A DNA stretch of 57,277 nucleotides from Oligoflexia bacterium (GTDB lineage Bacteria; Bdellovibrionota; UBA1018). Within the stretch, counting starts at the first letter, position 1, and every line of letters starts with the position of its first letter. The DNA lies in NCBI GenBank assembly GCA_903881565.1, contig CAIRTR010000045.1, positions 1 through 57,277 of the forward strand. Reading direction: 5' to 3'. Both the position numbers and the translations under genes were made by a program. Below, in pieces: positions 33,154 through 42,365 of the stretch. Below the pieces are notes generated by a model that did not search any database, was not told where the DNA came from, and worked only from the letters and a program-made list of their open reading frames with translations.

Positions 33154-36100
33154 CTCACGCGCCGCTGAAGTCATTAACGAAAAAGCCCTGGCCTTTGTTG
33201 CCGACCTTCATCGCCAATTCAGTTGGCGAGTGGATGAAGTCCTTGCCCGCAGACAAGAACGGCAAGCGCGCTTTGACTCGGGAGAATTGCCGAATTTTCT
33301 TCCTGAGACTGAGAAGACCCGAACCTCAGAGTGGACGGTCGCGCCGCTCCCTCAGGATCTCCTGGATCGCCGAGTTGAGATCACAGGCCCCGTCGAGCGA
33401 AAAATGATCATCAACGCCTTAAACTCAGGCGCTTCGGTTTTCATGGCGGACTTTGAGGACTCCAATTCACCTACCTGGGAAAATGTCACAGAAGGGCAAG
33501 TCAATCTCGCCGATGCGATTCGTCGGACGATCACCTACACCGCAGCCGATACCGGCAAGCATTACAAATTGAACGAAAACCCGGCCGTGCTTTTTGTCCG
33601 CCCACGCGGTTGGCACCTTATCGAAAAGCATATGACGGTGGATGGCCGCAAGACGCCGGCGGCCTTGTTTGATTTTGGGATCTATTTTTTCCACAACGCG
33701 CGCGAACTGATGGCGCGAAAAACGGGACCCTATTTTTATCTGCCTAAAATGGAGAGCCATCTTGAGGCGAAACTTTGGAACGATATCTTTGTGTACGCAC
33801 AGAAGAGGCTTGAGATTCCTCAAGGAACGATCAAGGCGACTTGTTTGATTGAGACCTTGCCTGCGGCGTTTGAGATGAACGAGATCCTGTTTGAACTGCG
33901 CGATCACTCCGCAGGCCTTAATTGCGGCCGTTGGGACTACATTTTTTCGTACATCAAGCGCAATCGCAATAACCCGGCGTTTGTGTTGCCGGATCGCACT
34001 CAAGTCACGATGGACCAGTCGTTTCTCAACGCTTATGTGCAGCTCTTGATTCAGACCTGTCATCACCGAGGCGTGCATGCCATGGGAGGGATGGCGGCTC
34101 AAATCCCGATCAAAGACGATCCAAAAGCCAACGAACTAGCCTTCGCGAAAGTTCGGGCCGATAAACTTCGTGAAGTCAAAGCAGGGCACGATGGAACCTG
34201 GGTCGCCCATCCTGGATTAGTCGGGACCGCCAAAGCCATTTTTGATGAACACATGACGGGCCCCAATCAGCTCTCAAACAAGCGCGAGGACGTGAAGGTC
34301 ACCCAACTCGAACTGCTGGATGTTCCAAAAGGAACCAAGACCGAAGAAGGTCTGCGCCACATGATCCGCGTTTCAATTCAATACATCGAATCTTGGCTCA
34401 GAGGCTCTGGCTGCGTTCCGATCTACAATCTCATGGAAGACGCGGCCACGGCCGAGATCAGTCGCGCCCAGGTCTGGCAATGGATTCGCCACGGAGTCAC
34501 CCTCAGTAACGGCAAACAAGTGACGGCCGCACTCTTTCGCCAAACCTTAGCTGAAGAAATGGACGCGATACATCTTGAAGTCGGGGACCGCAAATACCTG
34601 CAGGGTCGATTCAGTGAAGCCCGCGAGCTTTTTGAAAAGATCTCCACTTCTTCTACGTTTGGCGAGTTTCTGACCCTACCCGCCTACGACGTGCTTACGC
34701 AGGAGTCGAATACTTCCGCCGCGTTTCATCCCGATCCAAGGCGCTGGGAGGGGATCAAACGTAACTACACGGGCACTGATGTGGATAAGCTCAGAGGCAG
34801 TGTGCAAATTGAGCACACGCTGGCCCGCATGGGATCGTTGAGACTCTGGGATCTTCTGCACACCGAACCCTACGTCAATTCGTTGGGAGCGCTCACGGGC
34901 CAACAAGCCGTTCAGATGGTTAAGGCTGGACTCAAGGCGATTTACCTCTCAGGCTGGCAGGTCGCAGCCGATGCGAACAATGCTTCGCAGACGTATCCTG
35001 ACCAATCGCTTTACCCCGCCGACTCCGTTCCAAAAGTCGTTCAACGAATCAATCGCGCGTTTCAGCGCGCGGATCAAATCGCACACTCTGAAGGCAAAGA
35101 TGGGACTCACTGGTTTGCGCCCATTATGGCCGATGCCGAAGCAGGTTTCGGGGGACCGCTGAATGCCTATGAGCTCATGAAGGGAATGATTGAAGCCGGC
35201 GCCGCTGGAGTTCATTTTGAGGATCAAGTGGCGAGTGAGAAAAAGTGCGGGCATTTGGGGGGTAAGGTGCTCGTGCCGGTTTCGCAATTTATTCGTACCC
35301 TCACCGCCGCCCGTCTAGCTGCTGACGTCATGGGCGTGCCGACCTTGCTCGTTGCGCGGACCGATGCGGATTCCGCAAAACTCATTATGAGTGACGTGGA
35401 TCCTTATGATGCGCCTTATGTCGATAAGTCAAAGGGTCGCACGCCAGAAGGGTTTTACTACCTCAAAGGTGGGGTCGATTGCGCGATACATCGGGCTCTG
35501 GCTTACGCTCCTTATGCCGACATCTTGTGGTGTGAAACCTCGAAGCCTGATCTCAAAGAGGCGCGCGAGTTTGCCGAAGGAGTGCATGCGAAATTTCCAG
35601 GCAAGATGCTTGCCTACAATTGCTCTCCCTCCTTTAATTGGAAAAAGAACTTGGACGATGCGACGATTGCGAAGTTTCAAACTGAGCTTGGGGCCATGGG
35701 CTACAAGTTCCAGTTCGTAACCCTTGCCGGTTTCCATGCCTTGAATTTTTCGATCTTCAGTCTAGCGCGTGAGTACCGCGAACGTGGAATGGCTGCGTAC
35801 TCTGAACTGCAGGAAAACGAGTTTGCAGCAGAGAAGTCAGGTTACACGGCCACACGCCATCAACAAGAGGTGGGCACGGGATATTTCGATCAGGTGCTTG
35901 AAGCGATTACGGGCGGACAGTCTTCAACCAAGGCCCTGGAGGGCTCGACCGAAGCCGCGCAATTTACCACCACCGATCGCTTTGCGGCATCACGTGAGAC
36001 GATGTCCAAGGATCACCATCACCTTGATGGCATCATCATGGGGGTTCGTGTTTCGAAAAACTCAAAGGACGCAAAATCAATTACCGCTTCAATTCTGGAG

Positions 36101-36385
36101 CTTGGGAGTTTCCTGAAGGTGCACTTCGAGCGCGAAGAGCATGACGACGGCGTGTTTGGGATTCTGGCCAAGCAAGGCAAAGACGCCCGCGTGGACGGCC
36201 TGATTCAAGAGCACCGCGAAATCAAGCTCGCCATCGATTCGCTGATCTCAGAGTCAAAGCGAGGAGCCTCAACCGATGTGCTCTCAGAGCGTGCAGAGGC
36301 CATCGCAGTCATGCTCAGACAGCACGAACACAAGGAGCATGAGCTGGTCGAATCAATAGCGGTAGCCGAGACCAATCGTCGGTGA
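33131..36385 (+). CDS. Malate synthase A - isocitrate lyase - hemerythrin-like fusion
   Basis: One uninterrupted 1084-residue frame joins both glyoxylate-bypass enzymes. Residues 1 to about 525 are malate synthase A ([16 protein letters not shown] at 104, [14 protein letters not shown] at 155, signature [17 protein letters not shown] at 258). Residues about 530-945 are isocitrate lyase with the catalytic KKCGH at 704-708 and its usual surroundings ([25 protein letters not shown]). Residues about 955-1084 are a hemerythrin-like HHE domain (DHHHLDG at 961, HFEREEH at 998, [15 protein letters not shown] at 1064), all four helices with metal-ligand histidines and glutamates. Malate synthase comes first, the reverse of the nematode lyase-synthase fusion. 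AAAGGA precedes the ATG; aceK overlaps by 23 bp. Confidence 0.93.
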   Translation: MKLTSPLSSRAAEVINEKALAFVADLHRQFSWRVDEVLARRQERQARFDSGELPNFLPETEKTRTSEWTVAPLPQDLLDRRVEITGPVERKMIINALNSGASVFMADFEDSNSPTWENVTEGQVNLADAIRRTITYTAADTGKHYKLNENPAVLFVRPRGWHLIEKHMTVDGRKTPAALFDFGIYFFHNARELMARKTGPYFYLPKMESHLEAKLWNDIFVYAQKRLEIPQGTIKATCLIETLPAAFEMNEILFELRDHSAGLNCGRWDYIFSYIKRNRNNPAFVLPDRTQVTMDQSFLNAYVQLLIQTCHHRGVHAMGGMAAQIPIKDDPKANELAFAKVRADKLREVKAGHDGTWVAHPGLVGTAKAIFDEHMTGPNQLSNKREDVKVTQLELLDVPKGTKTEEGLRHMIRVSIQYIESWLRGSGCVPIYNLMEDAATAEISRAQVWQWIRHGVTLSNGKQVTAALFRQTLAEEMDAIHLEVGDRKYLQGRFSEARELFEKISTSSTFGEFLTLPAYDVLTQESNTSAAFHPDPRRWEGIKRNYTGTDVDKLRGSVQIEHTLARMGSLRLWDLLHTEPYVNSLGALTGQQAVQMVKAGLKAIYLSGWQVAADANNASQTYPDQSLYPADSVPKVVQRINRAFQRADQIAHSEGKDGTHWFAPIMADAEAGFGGPLNAYELMKGMIEAGAAGVHFEDQVASEKKCGHLGGKVLVPVSQFIRTLTAARLAADVMGVPTLLVARTDADSAKLIMSDVDPYDAPYVDKSKGRTPEGFYYLKGGVDCAIHRALAYAPYADILWCETSKPDLKEAREFAEGVHAKFPGKMLAYNCSPSFNWKKNLDDATIAKFQTELGAMGYKFQFVTLAGFHALNFSIFSLAREYRERGMAAYSELQENEFAAEKSGYTATRHQQEVGTGYFDQVLEAITGGQSSTKALEGSTEAAQFTTTDRFAASRETMSKDHHHLDGIIMGVRVSKNSKDAKSITASILELGSFLKVHFEREEHDDGVFGILAKQGKDARVDGLIQEHREIKLAIDSLISESKRGASTDVLSERAEAIAVMLRQHEHKEHELVESIAVAETNRR

Positions 36386-36940
36386 GAGAATGCCAGGATT
36401 TGGCGAATCGCCAAAGCTCACGAGGTATTGCATACCGACGTTTGCAGTGAAGCCGGAATGAATTTCAAATTCGACGTCAAAGTTTGGCATGAGGGCAAAT
36501 TTCGACTTCGTGATTTCAGGTGAAGCTGTGGATGATGCCGTATTGAACGTATCGACCTGGGTCGAGAGCGAAAACACGCCCACAGCCATTCCGAAGGTCA
36601 TCGTGGCAAGTCCCTTGTAGATCGAGAAGCCAGGCGAAAGACCCAAGAAATAACTTTTCACTTCCGTGCGCACTTGAGCCGCGGGAACGGAGCTGTCAGT
36701 TCCTGAGCAATGAAAATTTACTTTTCCCACACCCGTGATCCCAAATCCACCCATCGTTCGATAACCCAGGTCCAATCCCATCCCCATGGCCGTACTCACG
36801 GTGGGGATATTGGAGTACAATGACGGGCCCATCTTGGCCCGCGCGAAGATCGTGTCTCCGTCAGAGGCGGACGCATAGCGTGCCGCAAAAGTGACGGAGG
36901 TAAGAGCGAGGATCAAGGTCAGCAGTAGTTTTGTTTTCAT
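36353..36940 (-). CDS. Small outer membrane beta-barrel protein
   Basis: A 195-residue protein with signal peptide ([20 protein letters not shown]) and alternating strands ending in TIGLGYRY, as expected for an eight-stranded barrel with a terminal aromatic residue. Strand-like blocks include [20 protein letters not shown] and [20 protein letters not shown]. Function unknown; the shape suggests an OmpW/OmpA-barrel-like surface protein. Its 3' end overlaps the end of the fusion gene by 33 bp on the other strand. The decayed barrel tail at 766-941 is similar in style. Confidence 0.65.
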   Translation of the reverse strand: MKTKLLLTLILALTSVTFAARYASASDGDTIFARAKMGPSLYSNIPTVSTAMGMGLDLGYRTMGGFGITGVGKVNFHCSGTDSSVPAAQVRTEVKSYFLGLSPGFSIYKGLATMTFGMAVGVFSLSTQVDTFNTASSTASPEITKSKFALMPNFDVEFEIHSGFTANVGMQYLVSFGDSPNPGILSPTIGLGYRY

Positions 36941-37051
36941 GGGTCTATTTGAGCATGGGAGCTTAAGGGGTTCAAGGGGGATGCGAGCGTCAACAAACTA
37001 ACACCCCATCGAAGCTTGGTATTAGCCCATACATTTTGCCAGGATCAGGCT

Positions 37052-37125
37052 TATACGCAATGCCGTATAAAACCGGATATATACGCAAGTCCGTATGAAC
37101 TGGACATTATACGCCATCGCGTATA
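37052..37125. promoter_or_regulatory. Three operators TATACG-N6-CGTATA at 28-bp spacing (hipBA)
   Basis: The 18-bp inverted repeats lie at 37052-37069, 37080-37097 (one mismatch in the outer base of the right arm) and 37108-37125. Start-to-start distance is 28 bp in both cases. The third site fills the spacer of the hipBA promoter. The design matches HipB autorepression, where a HipB dimer binds each inverted repeat, although the half-site differs from the E. coli one. Confidence 0.8.
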
Positions 37126-37129
37126 TACT
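37101..37129 (+). promoter_or_regulatory. hipBA promoter, leaderless
   Basis: TGGACA (37101-37106), a 17-bp spacer and TATACT (37124-37129) are followed after 6 nt by ATG 37136, so transcription should begin at or next to the start codon. Operator three lies in the spacer and touches the -10. Confidence 0.65.
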
Positions 37130-37135
37130 GTAAAA

Positions 37136-37390
37136 ATGCAGCCGAAGCCGCCTAAATCCACTAAGTCAATTGAAGCAATTACAAGAGCACCCGATCAACT
37201 AGGACAAGCCCTTGAGCGCTTTCGCAGACTCAAAGACCTGAGCCAATCCTCATTGGCAATGAGTGCGGGAATCAGACAAGCCACCGTTTCAAATACTGAA
37301 AAGGGGCTAGGAAAAACTGAAATCAACACTCTCTTTGCAATTTGTGCAGCCCTCGGACTGGAAGTCGTGCTGAGAGAACGCCCCAAATGA
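37136..37390 (+). CDS. hipB: HipB-like antitoxin, XRE family
   Basis: An 84-residue DNA-binding protein. The helix-turn-helix is LGQALERFRRLKDLSQSSLA, GIRQATVSNTEKGLGKTEIN and TLFAICAALGLEVVLRERP, the HipB arrangement in which the last strand forms the dimer. ATG 37136 is chosen because the longer frame from 37016 would have to encode all three operators and lies before the promoter. The stop overlaps the hipA start (ATGA), so antitoxin and toxin are translationally coupled. It should repress its own promoter and neutralise the HipA-like kinase. Confidence 0.85.
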   Translation: MQPKPPKSTKSIEAITRAPDQLGQALERFRRLKDLSQSSLAMSAGIRQATVSNTEKGLGKTEINTLFAICAALGLEVVLRERPK

Positions 37391-38697
37391 TTATTGCGCA
37401 AAAAAGAAGGGGCCAAAGAGAGCGTCTCTCCCTATTCATGAATAGCGTAGCTGTTGGCCACCTCGACAGAGAACCGGCAGGCGGACTTTCTTTTACCTAT
37501 GATCAATCCTGGCTTGGCGACGAAAACCCTTTCCCTATTTCGCGACAATTACCCCTTAAAGAAATGCCGTTCACTGGAAAAGCCGTCCGAAACTATTTCG
37601 ACAATCTTTTACCTGATGATCCGCGGATCAGGGAGCGAATTGCATCACAAGCAAGCGCTGCCGGAACCCAATCCTTTGATCTTTTAGCGGCTCTGGGGAG
37701 AGACTGTGTCGGTGCTCTGCAGTTTTATCCAGAAAGCGCAACGCCTGGGCCGCTTAAGCCCGCAAAAGGTAACCCCATCTCAGTCACCGAAATAGCGCAA
37801 ATGCTTCGAGATTTGAGAATCAACCCGCTTGGTATTAATCGCGACTCCGAGTTTCGAATTTCACTTGCAGGCGCACAAAGCAAAACAGCCCTCCACAGGA
37901 AAAACGATCAGTGGATGATTCCTGAAGGATCGACCCCGACAACACACATTCTGAAGCCCGCGATTGGAAAGAATCAAGACGGGCCCGACTTTTCACTCTC
38001 TGTTGAAAACGAATGGCTCTGCCTAAAGATTTTGCATGCCTATGGACTTAATGTCGCAGAGGCAGAGATCGTCGACTTTGAAGACATCAGGGTTCTTGCC
38101 GTAGAACGCTTTGATCGCCAATGGTCTGGAAACAAACTTTTTCGCATCCCCCAAGAAGACTTGTGTCAGGCTTTGGGTGTAGGCCCAGAAAACAAATATG
38201 AATCTGATGGGGGCCCTGGGATTCGCGCCATTCTCGCTCTCCTAAACGAATCGGACCGACGAGATGAGGACCGAAAGAGTTTCATGAAGGCGCAGCTCAT
38301 ATTTTGGCTCATTGGGGCGATTGATGGCCATGCAAAGAATTTTAGCCTCTTCAATCGCCGAGGCGGTGGGTTTATTCTCACTCCGCTTTATGACGTTATG
38401 TCTGCTGACCCCCACGTTAATCCCAAAAATCTCCCGAAAGAGAAGATTAAATTGGCGATGGCGCTTGGGGATAATCGACATTACAAAATAAATGAGATTC
38501 TCCCAAGGCACTGGAAACAAACAGCCGCCAAATGTAAATTTCCACATATTGATGAACTCATTGAAGAAGTGGTCCGGGAAACTGACGGCGCAATTAAGCG
38601 GGCAAGTTCACTTCTACCACGAGGCTTCACAGCGAGAATCAGCGAGCCAATATTTACGGCGATGCGGAAACGAGTGAAAATCTTAAAAGAAGCCTAG
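37387..38697 (+). CDS. hipA: HipA-like Ser/Thr kinase toxin
   Basis: A 436-residue HipA-family kinase. The N-terminal subdomain contains LPLKEMPFTGKAVRNYFDNL and LAALGRDCVGALQF. The nucleotide-binding region is FRISLAGAQSKTALHRKNDQ and HILKPAIG; the catalytic loop is IGAIDGHAKNFSLF, followed by the metal-binding segment LTPLYDVMSADPH. Known HipA enzymes phosphorylate aminoacyl-tRNA synthetases such as GltX and cause growth arrest; the target here is not known. All kinase motifs are intact, so it is probably active. It overlaps hipB by 4 bp. Confidence 0.88.
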   Translation: MIIAQKRRGQRERLSLFMNSVAVGHLDREPAGGLSFTYDQSWLGDENPFPISRQLPLKEMPFTGKAVRNYFDNLLPDDPRIRERIASQASAAGTQSFDLLAALGRDCVGALQFYPESATPGPLKPAKGNPISVTEIAQMLRDLRINPLGINRDSEFRISLAGAQSKTALHRKNDQWMIPEGSTPTTHILKPAIGKNQDGPDFSLSVENEWLCLKILHAYGLNVAEAEIVDFEDIRVLAVERFDRQWSGNKLFRIPQEDLCQALGVGPENKYESDGGPGIRAILALLNESDRRDEDRKSFMKAQLIFWLIGAIDGHAKNFSLFNRRGGGFILTPLYDVMSADPHVNPKNLPKEKIKLAMALGDNRHYKINEILPRHWKQTAAKCKFPHIDELIEEVVRETDGAIKRASSLLPRGFTARISEPIFTAMRKRVKILKEA

Positions 38698-38699
38698 AA

Positions 38700-39965
38700 C
38701 TATCGCTCCACGCCACGCAAGAAATCCGAAAAATCAAAGACCTCAAACTGCGGATTTAAGTGACGAGACGCGAGCTTGCACCGCCCCCAACTTCCTGACA
38801 ACTCCTTCAAACATGACGCTCTTTCTTTTGCTGTCAGCAGACCAAATTTTGCTTCAACGACACGAAGGGGGGCTTCATGAGTCGCGGGGACAACCGCATC
38901 AAATTCTAGGTCCCCCTCCCAATAACGCTGACTGCCGCGAAAAAACTCCCTACAATGCGACTCAAAGATCTGCGATGCAAAAGTCCGAATGAGCTGAAGC
39001 TTCGCTTCCTTACTGTACTGTGGCCACCGAGAGTGATGAGGGGAGCATACCTTAAACCAAAACCGCAGCACTGAGTCTCGAATAGCGTAAATGCCCCCCT
39101 TGGACTGCCCAAAAGGAACTTCCTTTTCTAAGAATCCTGCCTCCGTCAGTGCTCCAAATGTTTTCGAAAGTTGAGTTTGAGGAATCTCAAGACGTGAGGC
39201 GACTTCCGAGGGTTTCGAAGCCCCGCGACCGACCATTTCCAAGACTGAAAGCGACACTAATCCCCCAATTTTTTCGTCGCTCAAAAGTCGTTTGGCTTCA
39301 TTTTCCAAAATCGCCGAGGATCCAAAATAGAGGCGATCCAGATTCCAAAGAAGGTCTCTGTCCGGATCCATCAAGGTCCAGTACCAAGGAATTCCGCCGG
39401 TGACCGAGAACCATAAAAAGGATTCAATAGTTGAAGTCTTTAAACCAAGTGCTTTGCAAAAATGAGGATAGCCCATTTCCGATAGTTTGATTTCGAGTAT
39501 CGCCCTACCATACAAGGGCGTCGATCGATTAAGGAAAAGGTCATGCATCATTTTCTGACTGGAGCCGGAGAGAATCAGCAACACATCCTTCTTCTTGCGA
39601 TGATCCAGCCATTTTTGAAAGATGCTGGGAACGCTCGAATCGGCGTCCACCAAATAGGGGAACTCATCAATGGCAAGGATGAGTCGCCCTGGAAAACTGT
39701 CCAGCAGTTTGAAAAGTTCGTTCCAAGTTTTTGGAGTGATCCCAAAACTGTGAGTCTCTTGAATGTCCTGACTTATTTGGGCGAGTTGAGCGGCACCATT
39801 ACCTTCAATTGCCTGCACATAAATTCCGCCTACGCGATTCAGCCACTCCGTCAAAAGACGCGTCTTCCCAATTCTCCGACGCCCAAATACAACAACAAGG
39901 CCATTTTTCTTAAGAAGTGAGTCGAATTGAGCCAGCTCCTCGGTTCGGTTCAAAAAGTGATCCAT
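38700..39965 (-). CDS. AAA ATPase with DUF234-type nuclease-like domain
   Basis: A 421-residue protein. Walker A is GRRRIGKT (residues 28-35), Walker B is LILAIDEFPYLV, and sensor-like LILSGSSQKMMHDL follows. A winged helix (PSEVASRLEIPQTQLSKTFG) precedes the C-terminal DUF234 domain with WEGDLEFDAVVPATHEAPLR and VVEAKFG, a PD-(D/E)xK-like strand pair (D...E-x-K). These ATPases are common in archaea and scattered in bacteria, without settled function. It is convergent with hipA, 2 bp apart. A palindrome covers its promoter, suggesting autoregulation. It and the DUF4143 ATPase at 10644 belong to the same broad ATPase group but are different types. Confidence 0.75.
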   Translation of the reverse strand: MDHFLNRTEELAQFDSLLKKNGLVVVFGRRRIGKTRLLTEWLNRVGGIYVQAIEGNGAAQLAQISQDIQETHSFGITPKTWNELFKLLDSFPGRLILAIDEFPYLVDADSSVPSIFQKWLDHRKKKDVLLILSGSSQKMMHDLFLNRSTPLYGRAILEIKLSEMGYPHFCKALGLKTSTIESFLWFSVTGGIPWYWTLMDPDRDLLWNLDRLYFGSSAILENEAKRLLSDEKIGGLVSLSVLEMVGRGASKPSEVASRLEIPQTQLSKTFGALTEAGFLEKEVPFGQSKGGIYAIRDSVLRFWFKVCSPHHSRWPQYSKEAKLQLIRTFASQIFESHCREFFRGSQRYWEGDLEFDAVVPATHEAPLRVVEAKFGLLTAKERASCLKELSGSWGRCKLASRHLNPQFEVFDFSDFLRGVER

Positions 39966-39972
39966 ACGATAG

Positions 39973-40001
39973 ATTATCCATCATATGGATAATCCTTGCA
40001 A
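39973..40001 (-). promoter_or_regulatory. Leaderless promoter with operator palindrome, DUF234 ATPase gene
   Basis: On the minus strand TTGCAA (40001-39996), a 17-bp spacer and GATAAT (39978-39973) are followed after 7 nt by the ATG at 39965. The palindrome ATTATCCAT-CAT-ATGGATAAT (39973-39993) covers the -10 and most of the spacer, and a further ATGGATAAT half-site lies at 40001-40009. Confidence 0.65.
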
Positions 40002-40043
40002 TGGATAATAAATGCCCTTTTTTCACCAGTCAGCGTCAAAAGG

Positions 40044-40805
40044 CTACCGCCCCGCCTGCGCCCGCTTCACGCCCAGCCACGCAACGACGAAGATCGAACC
40101 CTCGTAAAGCGCCCAAAGCGGAATTCCTAAGATCAACATCGAGATCACATCCGGTGGCGCAAAAACTGCGGAGACCACCGTGATACCAATGATCGCATTC
40201 TTGCGTTGCGCACGTAACATCGGCGCATCGACCAAACCCAAAAAACCCAGCAGCGTAATAAACACTGGCAACTCAAACGCCAATCCGAACAGCAGCAACA
40301 AGCGCAAGCAAACCGTATAATACGAATCAATCGTCAGCATCGGCACATCAGTCGGCGCCCCGTAACTGATAAAATATTTAAACCCTACCGGAAACAGCAC
40401 GTAGTACGCAAAGGCGGCCCCCCCGCAAAAAAACGCGCTCGCGGCCAAAATAAACGGAAACGCATATTTGCGTTCGCGCTGATGAAGCCCCGGAGAAACA
40501 AACCCCCAGATTTCGTAAAAGAAGTAAGGCGAAAAAACGAAAACAGCCGCGTAGCCTGCGATCTTCAAATGGGTCAGGAAATTCTCAAATAAACTCGTAA
40601 AGTACAACATCCGCCGCTCTGGTGGCAACGCGTCAAATAAGGGCTTGCGCAAGAACCCCAAAATGGGCTCCGCGACAAAATAACAGCCGATAAACCCGAA
40701 AAAGAACACAAACACAGCGCGCGTGATGCGGACCCGCAGCTCATCAACATGCTCCAGAAAACTCATATTGCGGATTTCTTCTTGACCTGATCCTAGTTGA
40801 GACAT
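40044..40805 (-). CDS. tatC: Sec-independent protein translocase TatC
   Basis: A 253-residue inner-membrane protein with six helices, the receptor for twin-arginine signal peptides. Conserved blocks are MSFLEHVDELRVRI at the N-terminus, FSPYFFYEIWGFVSPGLHQRE, GLAFELPVFITLLGFLG and FAPPDVISMLILGIPLWALY. The conserved glutamates of the signal-peptide site (in FLEHVDELR and FELP) are present. tatA/tatB are not next to it, so they must lie elsewhere. It is divergent from the cyclophilin gene, with the two starts 47 bp apart. Confidence 0.95.
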   Translation of the reverse strand: MSQLGSGQEEIRNMSFLEHVDELRVRITRAVFVFFFGFIGCYFVAEPILGFLRKPLFDALPPERRMLYFTSLFENFLTHLKIAGYAAVFVFSPYFFYEIWGFVSPGLHQRERKYAFPFILAASAFFCGGAAFAYYVLFPVGFKYFISYGAPTDVPMLTIDSYYTVCLRLLLLFGLAFELPVFITLLGFLGLVDAPMLRAQRKNAIIGITVVSAVFAPPDVISMLILGIPLWALYEGSIFVVAWLGVKRAQAGR

Positions 40806-40852
40806 AACTCTTGAGGGGTACTATTCGCTTTGAACCAAGGAGTTGTCAACTT

Positions 40853-41542
40853 ATGCGTAGCTCTAAGCTTCCATTGTATTTGGTCGGAATTCTCGCGGTC
40901 GCCATCGCAGGCGGCCTCATCTATGTCCAATCCAAAAAGGCGGACTTCGTACCGCCCCCAGTAACATCCGCACCTGTTGCCACTCCTTCACTAACCGCTC
41001 CCGCACCCGAGGCTTCCCCCATGGTCACCACTCCTCAAAATCCATCAAACCCAACCGTCTCTGCTTCTGGCGCTCCTGCCGGCGCACCTGATTTAAGCGT
41101 TGATGCCAACGGCCTTTCAAAAACCACCGTCGTCATCCAAACCAATCAGGGTGTAATCAAATACAAATTTTATCCCCAAGAAGCGCCCAACACCGTCAAC
41201 CGGATGATCGAGCTCATCAAGCAAGGTTTCTACAACGGGCTCACCTTCCACCGCGTTGTTCCTAAATTCGTCATTCAAGGGGGCGATCCTGCCGGCAACG
41301 GCACGGGTGGCAGCGGCCAAAAGATGAAAGCCGAATTCAACAAGCGCCCTCATGTCGAAGGCACCGTCGCGATGGCGCGCGCGCAGGATCCAGATTCAGC
41401 TGATGCGCAGTTCTACATCGCGCTCGAGCGCATTCCGCACCTCGACGGGAGTTACACCGTTTTTGGTCAGGTCATTGAAGGAATGGATGTCGTCAAAAAG
41501 ATTCAGATCGGCGACAAAATGACTTCAGTCACTGTACAATAA
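40853..41542 (+). CDS. Membrane-anchored cyclophilin-type peptidyl-prolyl isomerase
   Basis: A 229-residue protein from ATG 40853, behind the ribosome site AAGGAG. An N-terminal anchor (LPLYLVGILAVAIAGGLIYV) and a proline-, alanine- and serine-rich linker (about residues 35-90) hold the catalytic domain outside the inner membrane. The cyclophilin core shows VIQTNQGVIKYKFYPQEAPN, FHRVVPKFVIQGGDPAGNGT and GTVAMARAQDPDSADAQFYI, with the catalytic Arg of FHRV and the FxxQGGD motif. It should speed folding of exported proteins. A longer frame from 40811 lacks a ribosome site. Confidence 0.9.
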   Translation: MRSSKLPLYLVGILAVAIAGGLIYVQSKKADFVPPPVTSAPVATPSLTAPAPEASPMVTTPQNPSNPTVSASGAPAGAPDLSVDANGLSKTTVVIQTNQGVIKYKFYPQEAPNTVNRMIELIKQGFYNGLTFHRVVPKFVIQGGDPAGNGTGGSGQKMKAEFNKRPHVEGTVAMARAQDPDSADAQFYIALERIPHLDGSYTVFGQVIEGMDVVKKIQIGDKMTSVTVQ

Positions 41543-41557
41543 CGCTGATTCGCGCGC

Positions 41558-42181
41558 CTACTGCAAACTCCGCTTGATCGTCGTCGGATTCGTTAAAATC
41601 CCCGCTTCCTGAAGCGTCTTTGCAGCGCGATCACTTTTCGTGCGCACCCAAAGATCATAGATTCGCAACAAATCCTTTTCGGTCTTTGCCGCTGTTTTGC
41701 AGCTCATGTCCGCAAACACCTCGACGAAATCTGAGAACTTGTCGGCCAGCTCCAGGTAGGTGGAACGCAAAGAGCGCTCCTCTTCTCTAGCTGCCACATG
41801 CTTGTAGGCCGTACCACCCATCCCGACATAATAATCGAGATCCACAAGCTTGCGGCTCAAGCGCTCGTGAAAAAATCCTGCAAAATAGAGTGACACATCC
41901 CCTACATAACGAAACATCGCCCGCTGCGCCGTTGGCTCGGGCGTATCCAAAGCCTCTTTCATCAGCAACACCAGGGCTTCTTCTTTATGCCCACCCTCGG
42001 AGTCGGTGGCATAAAGTCGGTCGGTGGTCATAAACTGGTTAAGCAGATTTACGAGGTAAAATTCGGTTTCAGGGGCCGCGACTACGTTTTGCCGCCCCAT
42101 GGACTCAGTGACTAATTCCCTGAAATACTCTTGTGGTTGCGTGACCAGGGTCAACCCCGCCTTTTTGCTGTTGTCCGTCAA
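41558..42181 (-). CDS. Cytoplasmic protein of unknown function (207 aa)
   Basis: A 207-residue helical protein starting with TTG at 42181, preceded by a GGAGGG ribosome site; no ATG gives a better start. There is no signal peptide. Striking stretches are ETEFYLVNLLNQFMTTDRLY, FRYVGDVSLYFAGFFHERLS and LDYYVGMGGTAYKHVAAREE. I recognise no named family, but the tyrosine- and phenylalanine-rich core looks conserved rather than random. A promoter (42233-42206) lies directly upstream. Confidence 0.6.
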   Translation of the reverse strand: MTDNSKKAGLTLVTQPQEYFRELVTESMGRQNVVAAPETEFYLVNLLNQFMTTDRLYATDSEGGHKEEALVLLMKEALDTPEPTAQRAMFRYVGDVSLYFAGFFHERLSRKLVDLDYYVGMGGTAYKHVAAREEERSLRSTYLELADKFSDFVEVFADMSCKTAAKTEKDLLRIYDLWVRTKSDRAAKTLQEAGILTNPTTIKRSLQ

Positions 42182-42205
42182 TGGTACAGGCCCTCCCTAC
42201 CCTCT

Positions 42206-42233
42206 ATGTTAGACCTCCTGTATCAAGAGTCAA
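42206..42233 (-). promoter_or_regulatory. Promoter of the 41558-42181 gene
   Basis: TTGACT (42233-42228), a 16-bp spacer and TAACAT (42211-42206), reading on the minus strand, put transcription start near 42199, with the GGAGGG ribosome site and TTG start just after. Confidence 0.45.
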
Positions 42234-42261
42234 ATTAAACGTTCTTGCTTTGCGTCAAAAA

Positions 42262-42283
42262 GGACACACCTTAGGGTGCGTCC
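42262..42283 (-). terminator. Terminator-like hairpin between divergent genes
   Basis: On the minus strand GGACGCACC pairs with GGTGTGTCC (one mismatch) around CTAA and is followed by TTTTT. It lies upstream of the promoter at 42206-42233, so it would stop minus-strand readthrough from the 42366 region before it enters the 41558-42181 gene. Confidence 0.5.
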
Positions 42284-42365
42284 GCCCACCCCCGGGTTAA
42301 ATCCTTATCAGACATGAAATTTGAGTTTTTCAGTTCTAAATAAATGAAGTAAAACTATAGTCGTA

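Noticed and set aside
33467-34102. 211-codon minus-strand frame opposite the glyoxylate fusion
   Set aside because: Antisense shadow; histidine- and arginine-rich composition mirrors the codons of the sense strand.
37016-37135. Extended N-terminus for HipB
   Set aside because: It would have to encode all three operators and the promoter; the ATG at 37136 directly follows the -10.
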